Of a stretch of 64,000 nucleotides of DNA, positions 1 through 10,985 are shown one piece after another. The translations under genes and the position numbers were made by a program. The notes under the pieces were generated by a model. It worked only from the letters and a program-made list of their open reading frames with translations. It made no database searches and was not told the DNA's origin. Positions within the stretch are counted from its first letter, which is position 1. The number at the start of each line of letters is the position of its first letter. The stretch comes from Escallonia rubra (lineage: Eukaryota; Streptophyta; Magnoliopsida; Escalloniales; Escalloniaceae), in assembly GCA_033065855.1 (NCBI GenBank), contig JAVXUO010000922.1:806001-870000 (forward strand). Direction: 5' to 3'.

Positions 1-1204
1 TACGTCTGAAATAGGAGCACTCCAAATTGCAGACCCGACGAACCATAACAACGGCAGAACTCTTTCTGACACATACACAGGAAAAACTAAGGCAGAGAGA
101 ATTTCGAGATTCAGTTGATTATTAATTTTTGTAACTGACTCGTTTTTTATACCGTGAGTATTCACTGGGGGAGTGGAACTCTTCACAGCTGGTTGAAAAT
201 GTTGCAACTTATTGGAAAAGAAAATAAATAAATTTATTTATTTATTTAAAATATGTTTATCCCAAAAAGAATAAAGCTTGATGGGCCCAAGACTAAGCCA
301 CGGCCACAGACCGGGACGGGATGGGCTAGCGGTGGACCTTGGGTCAACCTAGGTCCTCCCTCCTTACAAAATATGGGTACCCCCAAGGGGCCCAACCCTT
401 AGCTCAAGGCTAAGCCTTATAATGAGACAACGTTGGTTTTATTTCTTCAATGTGGGATTCCTTTTTCCATTCAAGTTGAACAACCAACTTCAACTTCAAT
501 TTTCTCATTCACCTCTCATTTGTTTTAAAGTTGTGAATATACTATGATCATGTACTCCAAAAGATGAACATAAACCAATAGTGCTAACGGTCTCTTGACG
601 ATAGTCTCCCAGGATACAACGACAATACGTCTGAAATATGAGCACTCCAAATTGCAGACCCGACGAACCAAAACAACGGCAGAACTCTTTCTGACACATA
701 CACATGAAAAACTAAGGCAGAGAGAATTTTGGGATTCAGGTGATTATTAATTTCTGTAACTGACTCATTTTTTATACAGTGAGTATTCACTGGGGGAGTG
801 GAACTCTTCACAGCTGGTTAGAAAAGTTGCAACTTATCGGAAAAGAAAATAAATAAATTTATTTATATATTTAAAATATGTTTATCCCAAAAAGAATAAA
901 GCTTGATGGGCCCAAGACTAAGCCACGGCCATAGACCGGGACGGGATGGCCGAGCGGTGGACCTTGGGTCAACCTAGGTCTTCCCTCCTTACAAAATATG
1001 GGTACCCCCAAGGGGCCCAACCCTTAACTCAAGGCTTAACATTATAAGGAGACAACGTTGGTTTTATTTCTTCAATGTGAGATTCTTTTTTCCCTTCAAG
1101 TTGAACAACCAACTTCAACTTCAATTTTTTCATTCACCTCTCATTTGTTTTAAACTTGTAAATATACTATAATCATGTACTCCAAAAGATGAACATAAAT
1201 CAAT
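1..1204. repeat. Tandem repeat of a 625-bp unit (about two copies, left edge open)
   Basis: Bases 1-579 match 626-1204 at a constant offset of exactly 625 with only scattered substitutions. The 46 bases between them (580-625) are probably the start of the unit, whose first copy lies left of the window, so this looks like the right end of a tandem array with unit 580-1204. Each copy holds an AT-rich tract, a GC-rich tract with GGGCCC and GGTACC, and a pyrimidine-rich tail. No coding region, TIR or LTR signature was recognised. The near-perfect phase and low divergence suggest a fairly recent duplication. Confidence 0.9.
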
Positions 1205-1428
1205 TTGTTCCTAACCAAATTATGGTTTCGAACCCATTTGAAAATTGAGTCAAAGATGGCTTCTCCATCGTGGGTTTAAAACCCAATTCCAACATTTTTA
1301 ACATGCATTAACAGTGAACACACATTAATGCAAGAAAACATACCTCAACAAGCATTCCATGTGTTCACATCAACGTCTTAGATCTTCTTTGTTGTGTCAT
1401 CGCAAGAACATTTCGACCATTTAGGTTT

Positions 1429-1677
1429 GGGTTAATTACAAAACTGTCCCCTGAGGTTTACACGTTTTTGCACTTTGCCCCCCGTGTTTACAATTGTTGC
1501 AATACTGTCTCCCGAGATTGACAAAACCATTACAAACAGCTCCAAAATTGAACGTCCGTTCAATTTTGGACGTTAAATCATCATGTGCGGTGCACATGCC
1601 ATTTTGGCATGGGCAAAATTGTAATTTCCCCTTCCCCATTTTCCCCATTGTGTTCATCTCTCTCTCTCTCTCTGTGT
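1429..1677 (+). repeat. Left TIR of the Pack-MULE
   Basis: About 245 bp that pair with the reverse complement of 2582-2815, with small indels and substitutions. Both arms carry the same ordered words, including CATGTGCGGTGCACATGCC and a GA/CT tract. The inner end is a CT-rich microsatellite (1650-1675). Confidence 0.9.
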
Positions 1678-1705
1678 TCCCCTTCCCCATCTTCTCCTCT
1701 TTGAG

Positions 1706-2095
1706 TGCCAGCCGTAGATACCAGTTGGAACAACGGCCGCTCGACGGAGACATCGGGATCGGCGCCTACAATCACGGCGGCAGCACCATCACCGAAAAGA
1801 GCCTGCCCAACGAGGGAGTCCAGATGGGTGTCAGAGGATCCACGAAAAGTGAAGACAGTGATTTCAGAGCAGACGACGAGGAGGCAAGCACATGCGTTGT
1901 TCTCGGCGAGATCCTTGGCCAGGCGGAGGACGGTGTCACCGGTAAAGCAGCCCTGTTGCTACATCATCAGCCTCTTGACAGAGGGGCGGAGGCCGAGGAG
2001 CTTGGTGAGCTAGTAGTCGGCCCCAAGCATGTCTACGCCGGAGGTGGTGTAGAAGATGAGGTGGGTGATCTTGGACTTGGACTTGGGCTGGCCCC
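1706..2095 (-). pseudogene. Chalcone synthase (type III polyketide synthase) fragment captured by the Pack-MULE
   Basis: On the minus strand this encodes about 130 residues of plant chalcone synthase from the second exon, roughly residues 155-285 of the ~390-aa enzyme. Visible landmarks are [38 protein letters not shown] with the catalytic cysteine (Cys164 equivalent), [20 protein letters not shown] and [17 protein letters not shown]. The active-site His and Asn further downstream are absent. Two in-frame TAG codons interrupt it: one replaces the Gln after GADY, the other the Tyr before QQGCF. In plants the enzyme condenses p-coumaroyl-CoA with malonyl-CoA; this piece cannot. It joins the carboxylesterase piece with no intron and ends almost at the left TIR, so it is a captured fragment. 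Confidence 0.9.
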
Positions 2096-2533
2096 GCGGT
2101 TCAGGTCCTTCCCCATCGAAATGAGCTGCAACCCACTGCAATGAGGCCCAAGAGTCCTCGTAAGGGATTGGCAGCGGGTTCTCCGAAGCGAGCCTGTAGT
2201 CGACGGACACAACTATGACCCGGGCCAGTGAGACGAAAGAGGTTAAAAGTTGAGGGTTACGGCGTTGAAGGGTGATCCGGCATAGAAGGCTCCACCGTGG
2301 TAATGGAGAACTAGAGGGAGCTTCTCTTTTGGGCCGGTGATTCTGGGCATGAAAACTCATGCCTTGATGCTAGGTTTTGACGAGATCACGACGTCCTTTG
2401 CCTCGTCGCCGGTTCCGGGATCGAGGGCTGGTTCAATGTAAGGGCTCTCTGGGTAGCGTTCAACGCGACCATCTTTGTAGACTAGAAAAAATGGTGGGAA
2501 TTCATGGGTTATTTCAGCTGTGATTGAAGCCAT
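2096..2533 (-). pseudogene. CXE carboxylesterase (GID1-like alpha/beta hydrolase) 5' fragment captured by the Pack-MULE
   Basis: Starts at the ATG at 2533 with MASITAEITHEFPPFFLVYK, the N-terminus typical of plant CXE carboxylesterases. It continues through DVVISSKPSIK, the oxyanion-hole motif HYHGGAF and VSVDYRLASENPLPIPYEDS, and ends at QWVAAHFDGEGPEPR, where chalcone synthase sequence begins. The serine nucleophile motif GDSAGG and the C-terminal catalytic residues are absent, so no esterase activity is expected. An in-frame TGA follows codon 58, and a frame change lies between the HGGAF block and the VDYRL block. The ATG lies just inside the right TIR, so the TIR plus captured 5' leader could supply a promoter. 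Only the first ~150 of ~320 residues were captured. Confidence 0.88.
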
Positions 2534-2581
2534 TGCAGAAGTAAATGGAAAGGTGAAGAGGTGAAGGTGCTTCCTGTAGGT

Positions 2582-2815
2582 CTTACAGAGAGAGATGAAC
2601 ACAGTGGGGAAGATGGGGAAGGGGAAATTACAATTTTGGCCATGCCAAAATGGCATGTGCACCGCACATGGCGATTTAACGTCCAAAATTCGTTCAATTT
2701 TGGAGCTGTTTGCAATGGTTTTGTCAACCTCGGGAGACTATTGCAAAAGTTGTAAACACGGGGGGACAAAGTGCAAAAACGTGTAAACCTCAAGGGACAG
2801 TTTTGTAATTAACCC
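2582..2815 (-). repeat. Right TIR of the Pack-MULE
   Basis: Inverted copy of 1429-1677, ending exactly at the 9-bp target duplication (2816-2824). The carboxylesterase ATG lies about 50 bp inside this arm. Confidence 0.9.
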
Positions 2816-2866
2816 TTTAGGTTTTGACTGCTTAAAACTGAAGAATACAAAAGCAAAAGCTACTTG

Positions 2867-3690
2867 GCAAATACCTTAGCTATGAGGAAATGGAAAGAAG
2901 AAATAACTGGACTAGCTATGCCTCATGTGCATACTAAGGATAAAATATGGTGGAATCTGCAAAGGAATGAGAAATTCACCATTAACTCTGCCTGGGAGGA
3001 GCTCAGATACTCTGCTAATATAGCTCCCTGGTGGAAGCTATTATGGTTCCCTGGCCATATACCTAGATGTGCTCTAATTTTATGGATGCTATGTAAAGGG
3101 GGTTTGAGAACTAGGGATAAATTGAAAGCCTGGAACTACACCACAGAAGATGGATGCTCTATGTGCAATGTTGAAAAGGAAACAGGAAGCCACTTATTTG
3201 TGCAATGCAATTTTGCTAAGAACCTGTGGCACATGGTATTTCAGAAGCTGCTAAATAGATTACCATTGATGAATTGGCAACAACTACTAAACCAGGCTTC
3301 ATGTATGTTCAGAGGGAAAAGCTTCTCCACTAGGCTAAGGAAACTGGCGTTGGCAGTCACAGTTTATACCATTTGGAATGAGAGAAACTTGAGAATATTC
3401 AAGCAAGAGCAAAAGCCAGAGGAAGTATGCTTCCGGAAAATCCAGCAGATGATTAAACATAGGGTGCTAAGCTAGAAGAAATCTCCTGCCAACAGCTTAA
3501 ACAAGCAGCTATGTCATGCATGGGGACTCCCTGAATACATCCTAACAGCTTAATAGATAAGTAGATGAATTTTTTCAATATACCTTGTAATCATGCTACA
3601 GTAAATAGCCAAGACTAAGATGTATACTCTTGTACAGTGATTTGAGCTTTCATGGAATAAAATGACATTTTACCCAAAAAAAAAAAAAAA
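2867..3690 (+). mobile_element. 5'-truncated L1-type LINE (3' end with zf-RVT domain)
   Basis: The open frame from 2867 to 3475 (about 200 residues) encodes the C-terminal end of a plant L1 ORF2. It holds the zinc-binding reverse-transcriptase region (zf-RVT type) with KIWWNLQRNEKFTINSAWE, CALILWMLCKGGLRTRDKL and the metal-binding pattern C-x2-C...H-x4-C (CSMCNVEKETGSHLFVQC). It ends at the LINE stop, followed by a ~200-bp 3' UTR and a 15-A tail (3676-3690). Target duplication GCTACTTG flanks it (2859-2866 and 3691-3698). RT and endonuclease are missing through 5' truncation. The frame is open to its natural stop, so the insertion is probably not old. It inserted 51 bp right of the Pack-MULE. 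Confidence 0.92.
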
Positions 3691-3698
3691 GCTACTTG

Positions 3699-4513
3699 CA
3701 TTATATATCGTTTCTGCCTTACTCCACATATTGCAGTGAATTGAGCCATCGGTTACAAGAGGGGTCATGGAGTTTATGTTAACTTACAGTGGCATGATCT
3801 TGAGACCAGCAATCGTTCCGTTAATTCCTTTCCTGTATTAGCTTCAGTATATGATCCAAATTCTTACAGCCCTTGAAGGTCTAGTTTTTACTCTTTTGCT
3901 TGCAGTTGGCTCCTATGCTTGTTTTTCATTCTTCCGCTATCCTTTTCATTGACTGTATACTATTTCGTTTTGCATCAAAATTATAAACGTTGAGAACATC
4001 ACCTAAGAGCTCATTTGTTACTGCCACACTCCGTGGCATTGGTTTGGTGATATGGTGAGCTCTGTTCATCTCTTCTGTAGACTGTAATGAGCAACCAAAA
4101 GCTGAATACTTGTGAGATTGGTGGTATACAAATATAACAGACCCCAATTTTGATAGTAGTGTGATCAAGACTACTCAGCTTTATATGGTTCTCTTTTCCT
4201 GCAGATCATCAGTCAACTTGCATCAATGGGGGGGACATGGAAAGGGACCTGAGCTTGGATAGAATACAAATTTTGGACACTGCAGGGAATAAACAGTTCG
4301 CCCAACAAAACAGCACCAGTTCTTTTATTTGTTTGCTTATGTACAGCCTGGGATCCAAATCCGTACAGCCTAGACCCCAATCTCTGTAAAAGAAATTGTT
4401 TGAATCGCCATCAGTAATGCAAGGAAAAGTGGAGGAAATTTCAACGACAAAAGCCATATTCTCAAGCTATGTACATATATTGAGGAAAAGAAAATTGAGA
4501 AACTGAGTGTATA
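3699..4513. other. Spacer and 3' flank of the NPH3-family gene
   Basis: No gene seen. The part next to 4514 should be the 3' UTR of the minus-strand NPH3-family gene. Short open frames here show no family resemblance. Confidence 0.5.
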
Positions 4514-7500
4514 TCATGAACATAGCCTGGGTAAGGATCTAGCATTACTATGACTTGATAATCTTGATCTCATCATCTTAGTCATCTGAGTTTGCATTTT
4601 TCTACAAACTTTCTCCAATTCAATCACCCTCCCATGCATACTTTGCAAATGCACTTTGAGCTTCTCATTCTCAGCAGAAAGATCAAGTTTTCCCGCATAA
4701 AGCACAATCTGATCATGGCTTTCATCTTTCTTGCCATTACTTTCAGTATCGACAAAACTACATGGAGAGGCTGGTTGATTGGTATCTTGGAGCAAGCTTT
4801 TTAGCCTGCATTGCTGAGAGATGAGGGCTTGGGCAGCAGATTTTGATGGAAATTTGTTGTTCTGAGCAAGGTGGTTCCAAGCTTCTGACGACAGCTTCTC
4901 ATAATTCAGCGCACAGCAGACTTTCATCCTCTCGTCTTCGCTTAATCCCGCATGGACCTGCAACAAAAATGATATTTAGACCTACTATACCTACAACAAT
5001 CAAGGCAAAGAAAATGAAAATCAGTTCAAGTGCATTGTTGCAATCTCTAATCGTCAGGTATAGCCAGGTTTGGCCCTCATAATTGGATGAGCTCAATTGT
5101 TTCTTTTTATAGTGCTTTCTTGAAGCCCACCATCCTCAACGAAGCAAAATAGAGAACTGCTCTTTCAATAAGGTCATCTGATGCATCTCTTCTAATGACA
5201 AAGGGCACCATTTAAGAAAATGAATTCCAAATGTAATGGAAAACGAAAAAACCAATTCAAGATGTGGGACAAAAAAAGACTATTGTGATAAAGAATCGCA
5301 AATATTCCTAGTTTGTGAGATCAAGACCATGTTTCACATTAAAGGCTACAACCAAACTGTGGAGGATGCAATAAAATACCTCTAGATACATGTCTATGGC
5401 ATGATAGATTCCATCATATGAGTCCCTTGCAGAATCTGGTAGAGCCCTAACTAGAGCCAGGAACTTTGAAGGTTTCAGAGAAGGATCCGGGGCTACTTCT
5501 GCAATATACATATTCATCAAACTAGCAACTTTCTTCAACCGCATCAAAGGCATGCTGCTTGTTCCTTCGATAAACGATTTTATAAACCTCAGAACCAGAT
5601 TCACATCATATAGATAATTAGTCCCAATTGGAGATGGAACCAGCAGATTGTCTAAACTTGCTTGATCCAACTGTGAACCAACCATACTCTCTAACTTGTT
5701 CCTGCCGTATTTGCTTATGTTTAGGTTCAGGACAACACGAAGAATCACAAATAAGCTCTTGCAAGAAACAGCACTCTGATCTAGAGAATAAAGCAGCTCA
5801 ACAACCGTCTCAGTTATTTCGCGCTTCTCATTTGAAGTGGCAGTAACAAACTTGGACTTCTGGTAATAAAACAAGAACTTACTAATTATGCCATTGTCAA
5901 ATTTCCTTGATACCAATGATTTTATTGCCATTCCAATCAAATGAGGTCTCAAAGCCACAAGATCATCGAACCACCACGTTGCTCGAGAGAAACTTTTCAA
6001 GCTTTCAGTACTTCGAGTGTCGGTAGACACCCGAAATCCAGAGCTATCCGGGGAGGAAGTAGACGGACATGGACTTGTCTCACAGGCCAATGCAAGCCTT
6101 CCGACGAGGGAATCCAAGCATTTATTAAGAACTCCTGAAGAACTAGCAATAGGGAGTAAATTCTGACAATCCTTTAGAGCAACTAAAAGCTCGGACCAAG
6201 TCCAATACCGGATTTCTTCAAGTGATTTCTCGGCTTGCTCAAATAGATTGTGCGTTTTACACATAGATTTGTCCATTTCCATGTAATATGCTATACAATG
6301 TAAGAGAGAGATGTTAAAGGGATTTATCTCGATTTTCCCGTTATTGTAGCAGAACCTTGTCATGAGCTCGAAACTCCCCACACCTCCGGGGAAGTCATGG
6401 AATATCACCTTTAGGTTCCTCGTTCGACCTTTTGATTTGGCAAATAATTTGCTTATTCTGCCACAATAGGAAGATAAAATTTTCTGCAAACATTCACGAT
6501 AAAACGAGTCAAACTACAAACAGAAGTCGCGATAATATTATAAGAGGGTGGAGAAGGAAACGCAGCTGGTTTGCAACTTCTGTTATACTCCGGTGGTGGT
6601 CAGCCGGTAAAAGCATGCTATGGCATTGAAATAATGTCCAGTACAAAGCATGCCCAAGAAAAGAATAAGTCCACCAGGTATGTCAAGGGAGACCAGTTCC
6701 CTTGAGGGACAGTAATACGATTTCCACAACAATAGAAACCTTGATTAAGTCATTTTCTACAAATATATACATAATAAAATGCTCCTCTAGTGGCAAAATC
6801 ACTAGGAGATCCAAATCTCCTGAGGGCGAGGGGAACCGGCTAGACAACAGTGTGTTCTACAAAACAAGTAACTGAAAGCGAAAAAGTTCAAAATCAATAT
6901 TGCTTCACTCAAAGAGTATGAAAAAGATACGGAAAACCAATTCATGTGGGAAAATAAGTAAAATCGACCTATGGACAGCCACTAGGAACCTGCATTGCAA
7001 AAGAACCAGCAAAGGCATTGAATGTAGTCGACAAAAAAAGGGGATTAATGGAAAATCTGAACGAATTCAGCAAAAGATTGGTGAGAGAGGTCGTTATAGG
7101 TAATAAAGATGTCTACAGAAGTTCCCAGCAAAAAAGGGAAGGAACAGTACTAAACCTTTGAAAAGGAGAGTAGGGAGCAAGTAAAGGTATGGAACATTTA
7201 TAGCCCCATCTTAAACTCCAATAAATGCCATGAGAAGCAACAAAAGAGTGCTCAACCATTGAAGTTAAGCATGTGATATTATGGAACCAATTAGCCAAGT
7301 TACAGGAATTGAATTCATGCCACAGAAAAATAGGTGCATACCAAAATGATGGGTAGAACAAAACATATATTAGAACATAAAATTCTGGAAAAAGAACAAA
7401 AAATACCAAACCGGACTAGGGTCTGGTTGAAAGTTTGAGGAAATGTGGTAGAAGAAAGCCTTGAAGCTTGATGATTTTGTAATTCAGGTTTCCAGAAATG

Positions 7501-7800
7501 GGAGGATTATTCCAACTAAGTTAAAAATAGGCTAATATATCCCACATTTTCTAAGCTACCATAGGTGACATGATAGAAGAGAATATCAGTAAACAACATA
7601 ATTGAAAGTCTAATTAATACTGACAAATGGAAGAGAAGAAAAAAATGTATACACATTTTCGACAGACACACAGAGGAACAATAGTTTCTTTCCACGGACA
7701 AATGAAGTACAAGGAAGGCAAGAACAGAGAGATTTACCTTATCCACCACGAAAACTTCTTCCCCATTGACATCCACTTCAAGATCACAAGAGACGCCCAT
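4514..7800 (-). CDS. NPH3/RPT2-family BTB protein (phototropic-response type), three exons
   Basis: Exons on the minus strand: 7738-7800 (21 codons from ATG), 6483-5380 and 4957-4514; introns have GT-AG ends and the frame is kept (VFVVDK/KILSSYCGR and AIDMYLE/VHAGLSEDER). The predicted protein is about 536 aa, usual for the family. Residues ~5-95 form a BTB/POZ domain (LEVDVNGEEVFVVDK, FHDFPGG, FCYNN). The NPH3 domain starts near residue 191 (WWFDDLVALRPHLIGMAIKS) and runs to about 440. A predicted coiled coil (SAENEKLKVHLQSMHGRVIE) lies near the C-terminus. Family members are adaptors for Cullin-3 ubiquitin ligases and partners of phototropins at the plasma membrane; the role of this clade (resembling Arabidopsis At3g22104-type proteins) is inference. 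Start choice: the only ATG giving the BTB N-terminus, from an exon of just 63 nt. No frameshifts; it appears functional. Confidence 0.92.
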
Positions 7801-8225
7801 GGTCCAAATATAAAAACCCCAAAAATACCCACCTCAAATCAAGATTATTTTCCTGAGCTAGCCTCGAAAAGCGAACAGATTAACAACCCAAATAAGTACA
7901 GAGAAGGGAAGGCACCAAAAGAGAACTCAGTACAGACCATATTCTGAGATGGGCAACAGGACAAACACAAAGGGGTGTCCTTGGTTTGCCAAATGCTTGG
8001 TCAATTGGTCCAGAAACTATGTGGTTCTCAACTTGAATGGAGCGACAGGAGTGTGTGTGAAGCAATGAGGTGTATAAGGACAGATAGCACACATATCCAG
8101 TGCATATAATAAGGAGTAAGACAAAGGAGAGATCAGAAACAGAGTAAGAAAAACAGAGTGGTTGTGTATCCACTAATCTCTCTCTGTCTCTGACAGTCAC
8201 TGCAATAAAATTTCCAACTGGAAGA

Positions 8226-8234
8226 TTTTATATA
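8226..8234 (-). promoter_or_regulatory. Candidate TATA box of the NPH3-family gene
   Basis: Reads TATATAAAA on the minus strand, 426 bp upstream of the ATG at 7800. A GA-rich stretch (8176-8196) lies between. It would imply a ~390-nt 5' UTR. Position and sequence only; no other support. Confidence 0.35.
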
Positions 8235-10927
8235 CTACGAGTCTACCCAAATTTGTGAAGGAAGAAGAAGCTCAGGCTTAGGATTCAAGCTTCTTCGCTG
8301 GCTCTGCTTTCGCTCTCATGACCTCTCTTATTCCATCTTTGTTGTAGGCAAGTTTTCTGTTTGTTACCCACTACCCCATTAATTTATTCTCTTTCGCCCC
8401 CCTCTCTCTCATGAGGTAGCTATCTTTTTGTAATTGACTAGAATTATCCAGTTTGTGGTTACCTTTTTTGGCCAAATTTTCATTAGTTCTAGTGGTACAA
8501 TTTTTTATTTTTCCGTCAAATGCGGAGGATATTTACATTACAAGGAAAATATTTACCTAACAGTTATCTGACGTGACAAAACTCTGCCATACTTATCAAT
8601 AAGTAAAAGGAGAATAATGTGAGCTGGATGATTAATAAGAACTACATACAGAGTCATCGAGCTTGGCAGATTTAGGGTACAAACTATGCATAACGACACA
8701 AGAAAATTGTTCTTGACGTTGTTGTTTCTCTTTCAAATTTCTAATTTTAGTTTTTGCCGGTGTTCACTTTTGCTCGAATTTGTTCGGTTCCTGAGAGTAG
8801 CGTGAGCACAACATGAATATATCAAAACTCTTAATACTTGCAATGTATCGTTAAAAGGAAAATTAATCACAAGGAAAGAGCGATAGCCACAAGTCGATAA
8901 TCAAGAACAATACAATGAATAGGAAGTTTGCCCGTGAAGGCTCCGCAATTTTAAGTTAAAAAATGAGATTATTTGCGGAAGAAGTTCGGAAGAGTGAATT
9001 TCTGAGAACCTCCACCAAAGAATTCCTGGTATGGAGGAGCACTGCACTAATAATTTGCTTTGTCAGGTTTCTTTTGTACATTACTTTTAGTGGACTCACG
9101 GAAAGATACATTTCATTGCTGGTCACTGAACAATCTGATCATGATGGGTGAGTTATCCAATTGTTACCCATCTCATGCAAATGGACCTACAAGATATTGA
9201 TTTGGCGAACAGTAGGCTTCGGATCACTCGTGCAGCTGATAGTATACCTAGGAGTTTAACCCTTTTCCTAAAAAATGGCTCTCATCTGCTGTAGTTGAAA
9301 TTGTAGGAAATTTTTTCGTAATTAATTGGACTTTTGATTCTTGAAATAAGGAATGCAAAGAGTTATAGTGTGAATTCTCTCGTTGCTCGAAAACGAAATG
9401 ATTGTAGGTATATAAGTGGTAATGAGTTATGTTACATTTTTCTAGTAATACAAAGTCTGCACGATCATGCCTTCGCACATGTTTGCGTTTACACGTGCGC
9501 TTTGTCGCTAAGAGCCCTCACCCAGAGCCTTTTTCTTTTTTCAAAAATTTTTTATTGTTCTGAATTGATGAGGCACTCTTGGAATTTTTGCAGAAATTAC
9601 GTTTCTTTCTAAATTCAAATGGCGCCTCTTCATGGTGTCATTAGGTTTTTGTTAGTGTCAAATGACACTTGCAGAGCCATTTAACTGTCATAAATGTTTG
9701 CACTTGTTTTTGGCACATGTTTGTACATTATAAATAGGGGTTTACGACAACAGATTGTCATACTCCGAAATTTGCATACTTTCTCTCAAAAAGATTTATG
9801 CCTAGTGATCCTTCCACAAAATCACTAGTAGTCGCATGTTTTATTTTGGGAAGCAGATTTGCTAATATCGTTTGCAGTTTATAAGGAGACAACATTGTCT
9901 TAAGAAAAGAGTGTCTAGCATTTAACGTAGACATTCTCCATTAATTTCTGCGATTTTACAACGATCTTAAGATAGTCGAGAGTGCTATACAAAGATACAT
10001 TTTATCAACGACATCAGTAAATTGGCGAAGTTCGATAGCTTCTTTCTAAGGTATTTAAAGAGCGAGATGTATTTCTTCCCGATCAACTCGAAGATTGCCT
10101 ATATGGCCCTCCTCTGCTATAGTTGAATTGACTGTTACGACATGTTTTGAGCTCAGAAAAGTATAGACTAAACTCCACTAAAGACTCTAAATTAAATAAG
10201 GAAATGGATATTCTTTAAAATAAGGAAATGAAAAATTAAAAGAGGTATTTTGTCAAAAAAGATCAAGAAATCGTGAAAGAGCTTTAACTATTTTCTTATT
10301 GCACATTTTATCAACGGCACTTACGTAGCCAAAAAACTAGAGCGAGGTAATGCTTACAACCACATACTTCCTTCGTGTTTATTAAATACGAAAAACTAAT
10401 CACCTTTTCTTCTTTCACATTTGATTACAATATTGTTCAAAGATGATACGAACAGAACTTACACGTTAAATTAGTACGAATGCAACCTACTGTTACGGCT
10501 TTAAATGTCCCTAAACCTAATTTTCTCGCCACTGGTAATTCGTACTCAATTGTTAATGATTGTCAGCATGGTACACTGCTTGTGAGTATTTTGTCGTTAA
10601 ATTAGCAACACATAATTTTGCTCAGCGCCGTGCTCTTGCAAGGGAACTAGAATGTATATGATGAATTCTGAAACGAGCTTTTGACCCAAATATTTTAATT
10701 CCATAACTTATTTACTAATATGTTGTATCTTGAAACTTATCTACCAATGTTTTAAAAAATGTAGTTTAAAACGACGATTCATACCATAAAAATGTAGTTG
10801 CAAATCACATTTTAAAATAAAAGTAATTAGTGTTGTTGGCGAACGAGTTAAAAAAGTCAATCACTATCTCTCCATATCTAATTCATGAACCATAGCGGTG
10901 CCTCTCATTGTTGTCCCACCTTGCATT

Positions 10928-10985
10928 AGCACACGTGGGGCAGCTGTCAGTCTCCAGCATCAGTAGATTTGTAGTTATATAAACT
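10928..10985 (+). promoter_or_regulatory. Promoter-like cluster: ACGTG core followed by a TATA-like box
   Basis: CACACGTGGGGC (10930 region) contains an ACGT core like a G-box, and TTATATAAAC lies about 45 bp further on. No convincing gene follows, so this may be chance or the relic of a promoter. Confidence 0.18.

Larger units (their letters stand above)
1429..2815. mobile_element. Pack-MULE (Mutator-like, non-autonomous) carrying two host gene fragments
   Basis: The element starts GGGTTAATTACAAAACTG and ends with its reverse complement. The terminal inverted repeats are about 235-250 bp. It is flanked by a perfect 9-bp direct repeat TTTAGGTTT (1420-1428 and 2816-2824); 9 bp is the Mutator target-duplication length. 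No transposase is present. The 0.9-kb interior is non-transposon sequence: read on the minus strand it gives the 5' end of a CXE carboxylesterase and then a piece of chalcone synthase. Long TIRs, 9-bp duplication and captured host coding DNA define a Pack-MULE. The intact duplication and well-matched TIRs suggest modest age. Confidence 0.93.

Noticed and set aside
505-811. Minus-strand ORFs across the 625-bp repeat junction
   Set aside because: They only reflect the repeat; no protein family matched and no start or splice context is convincing.
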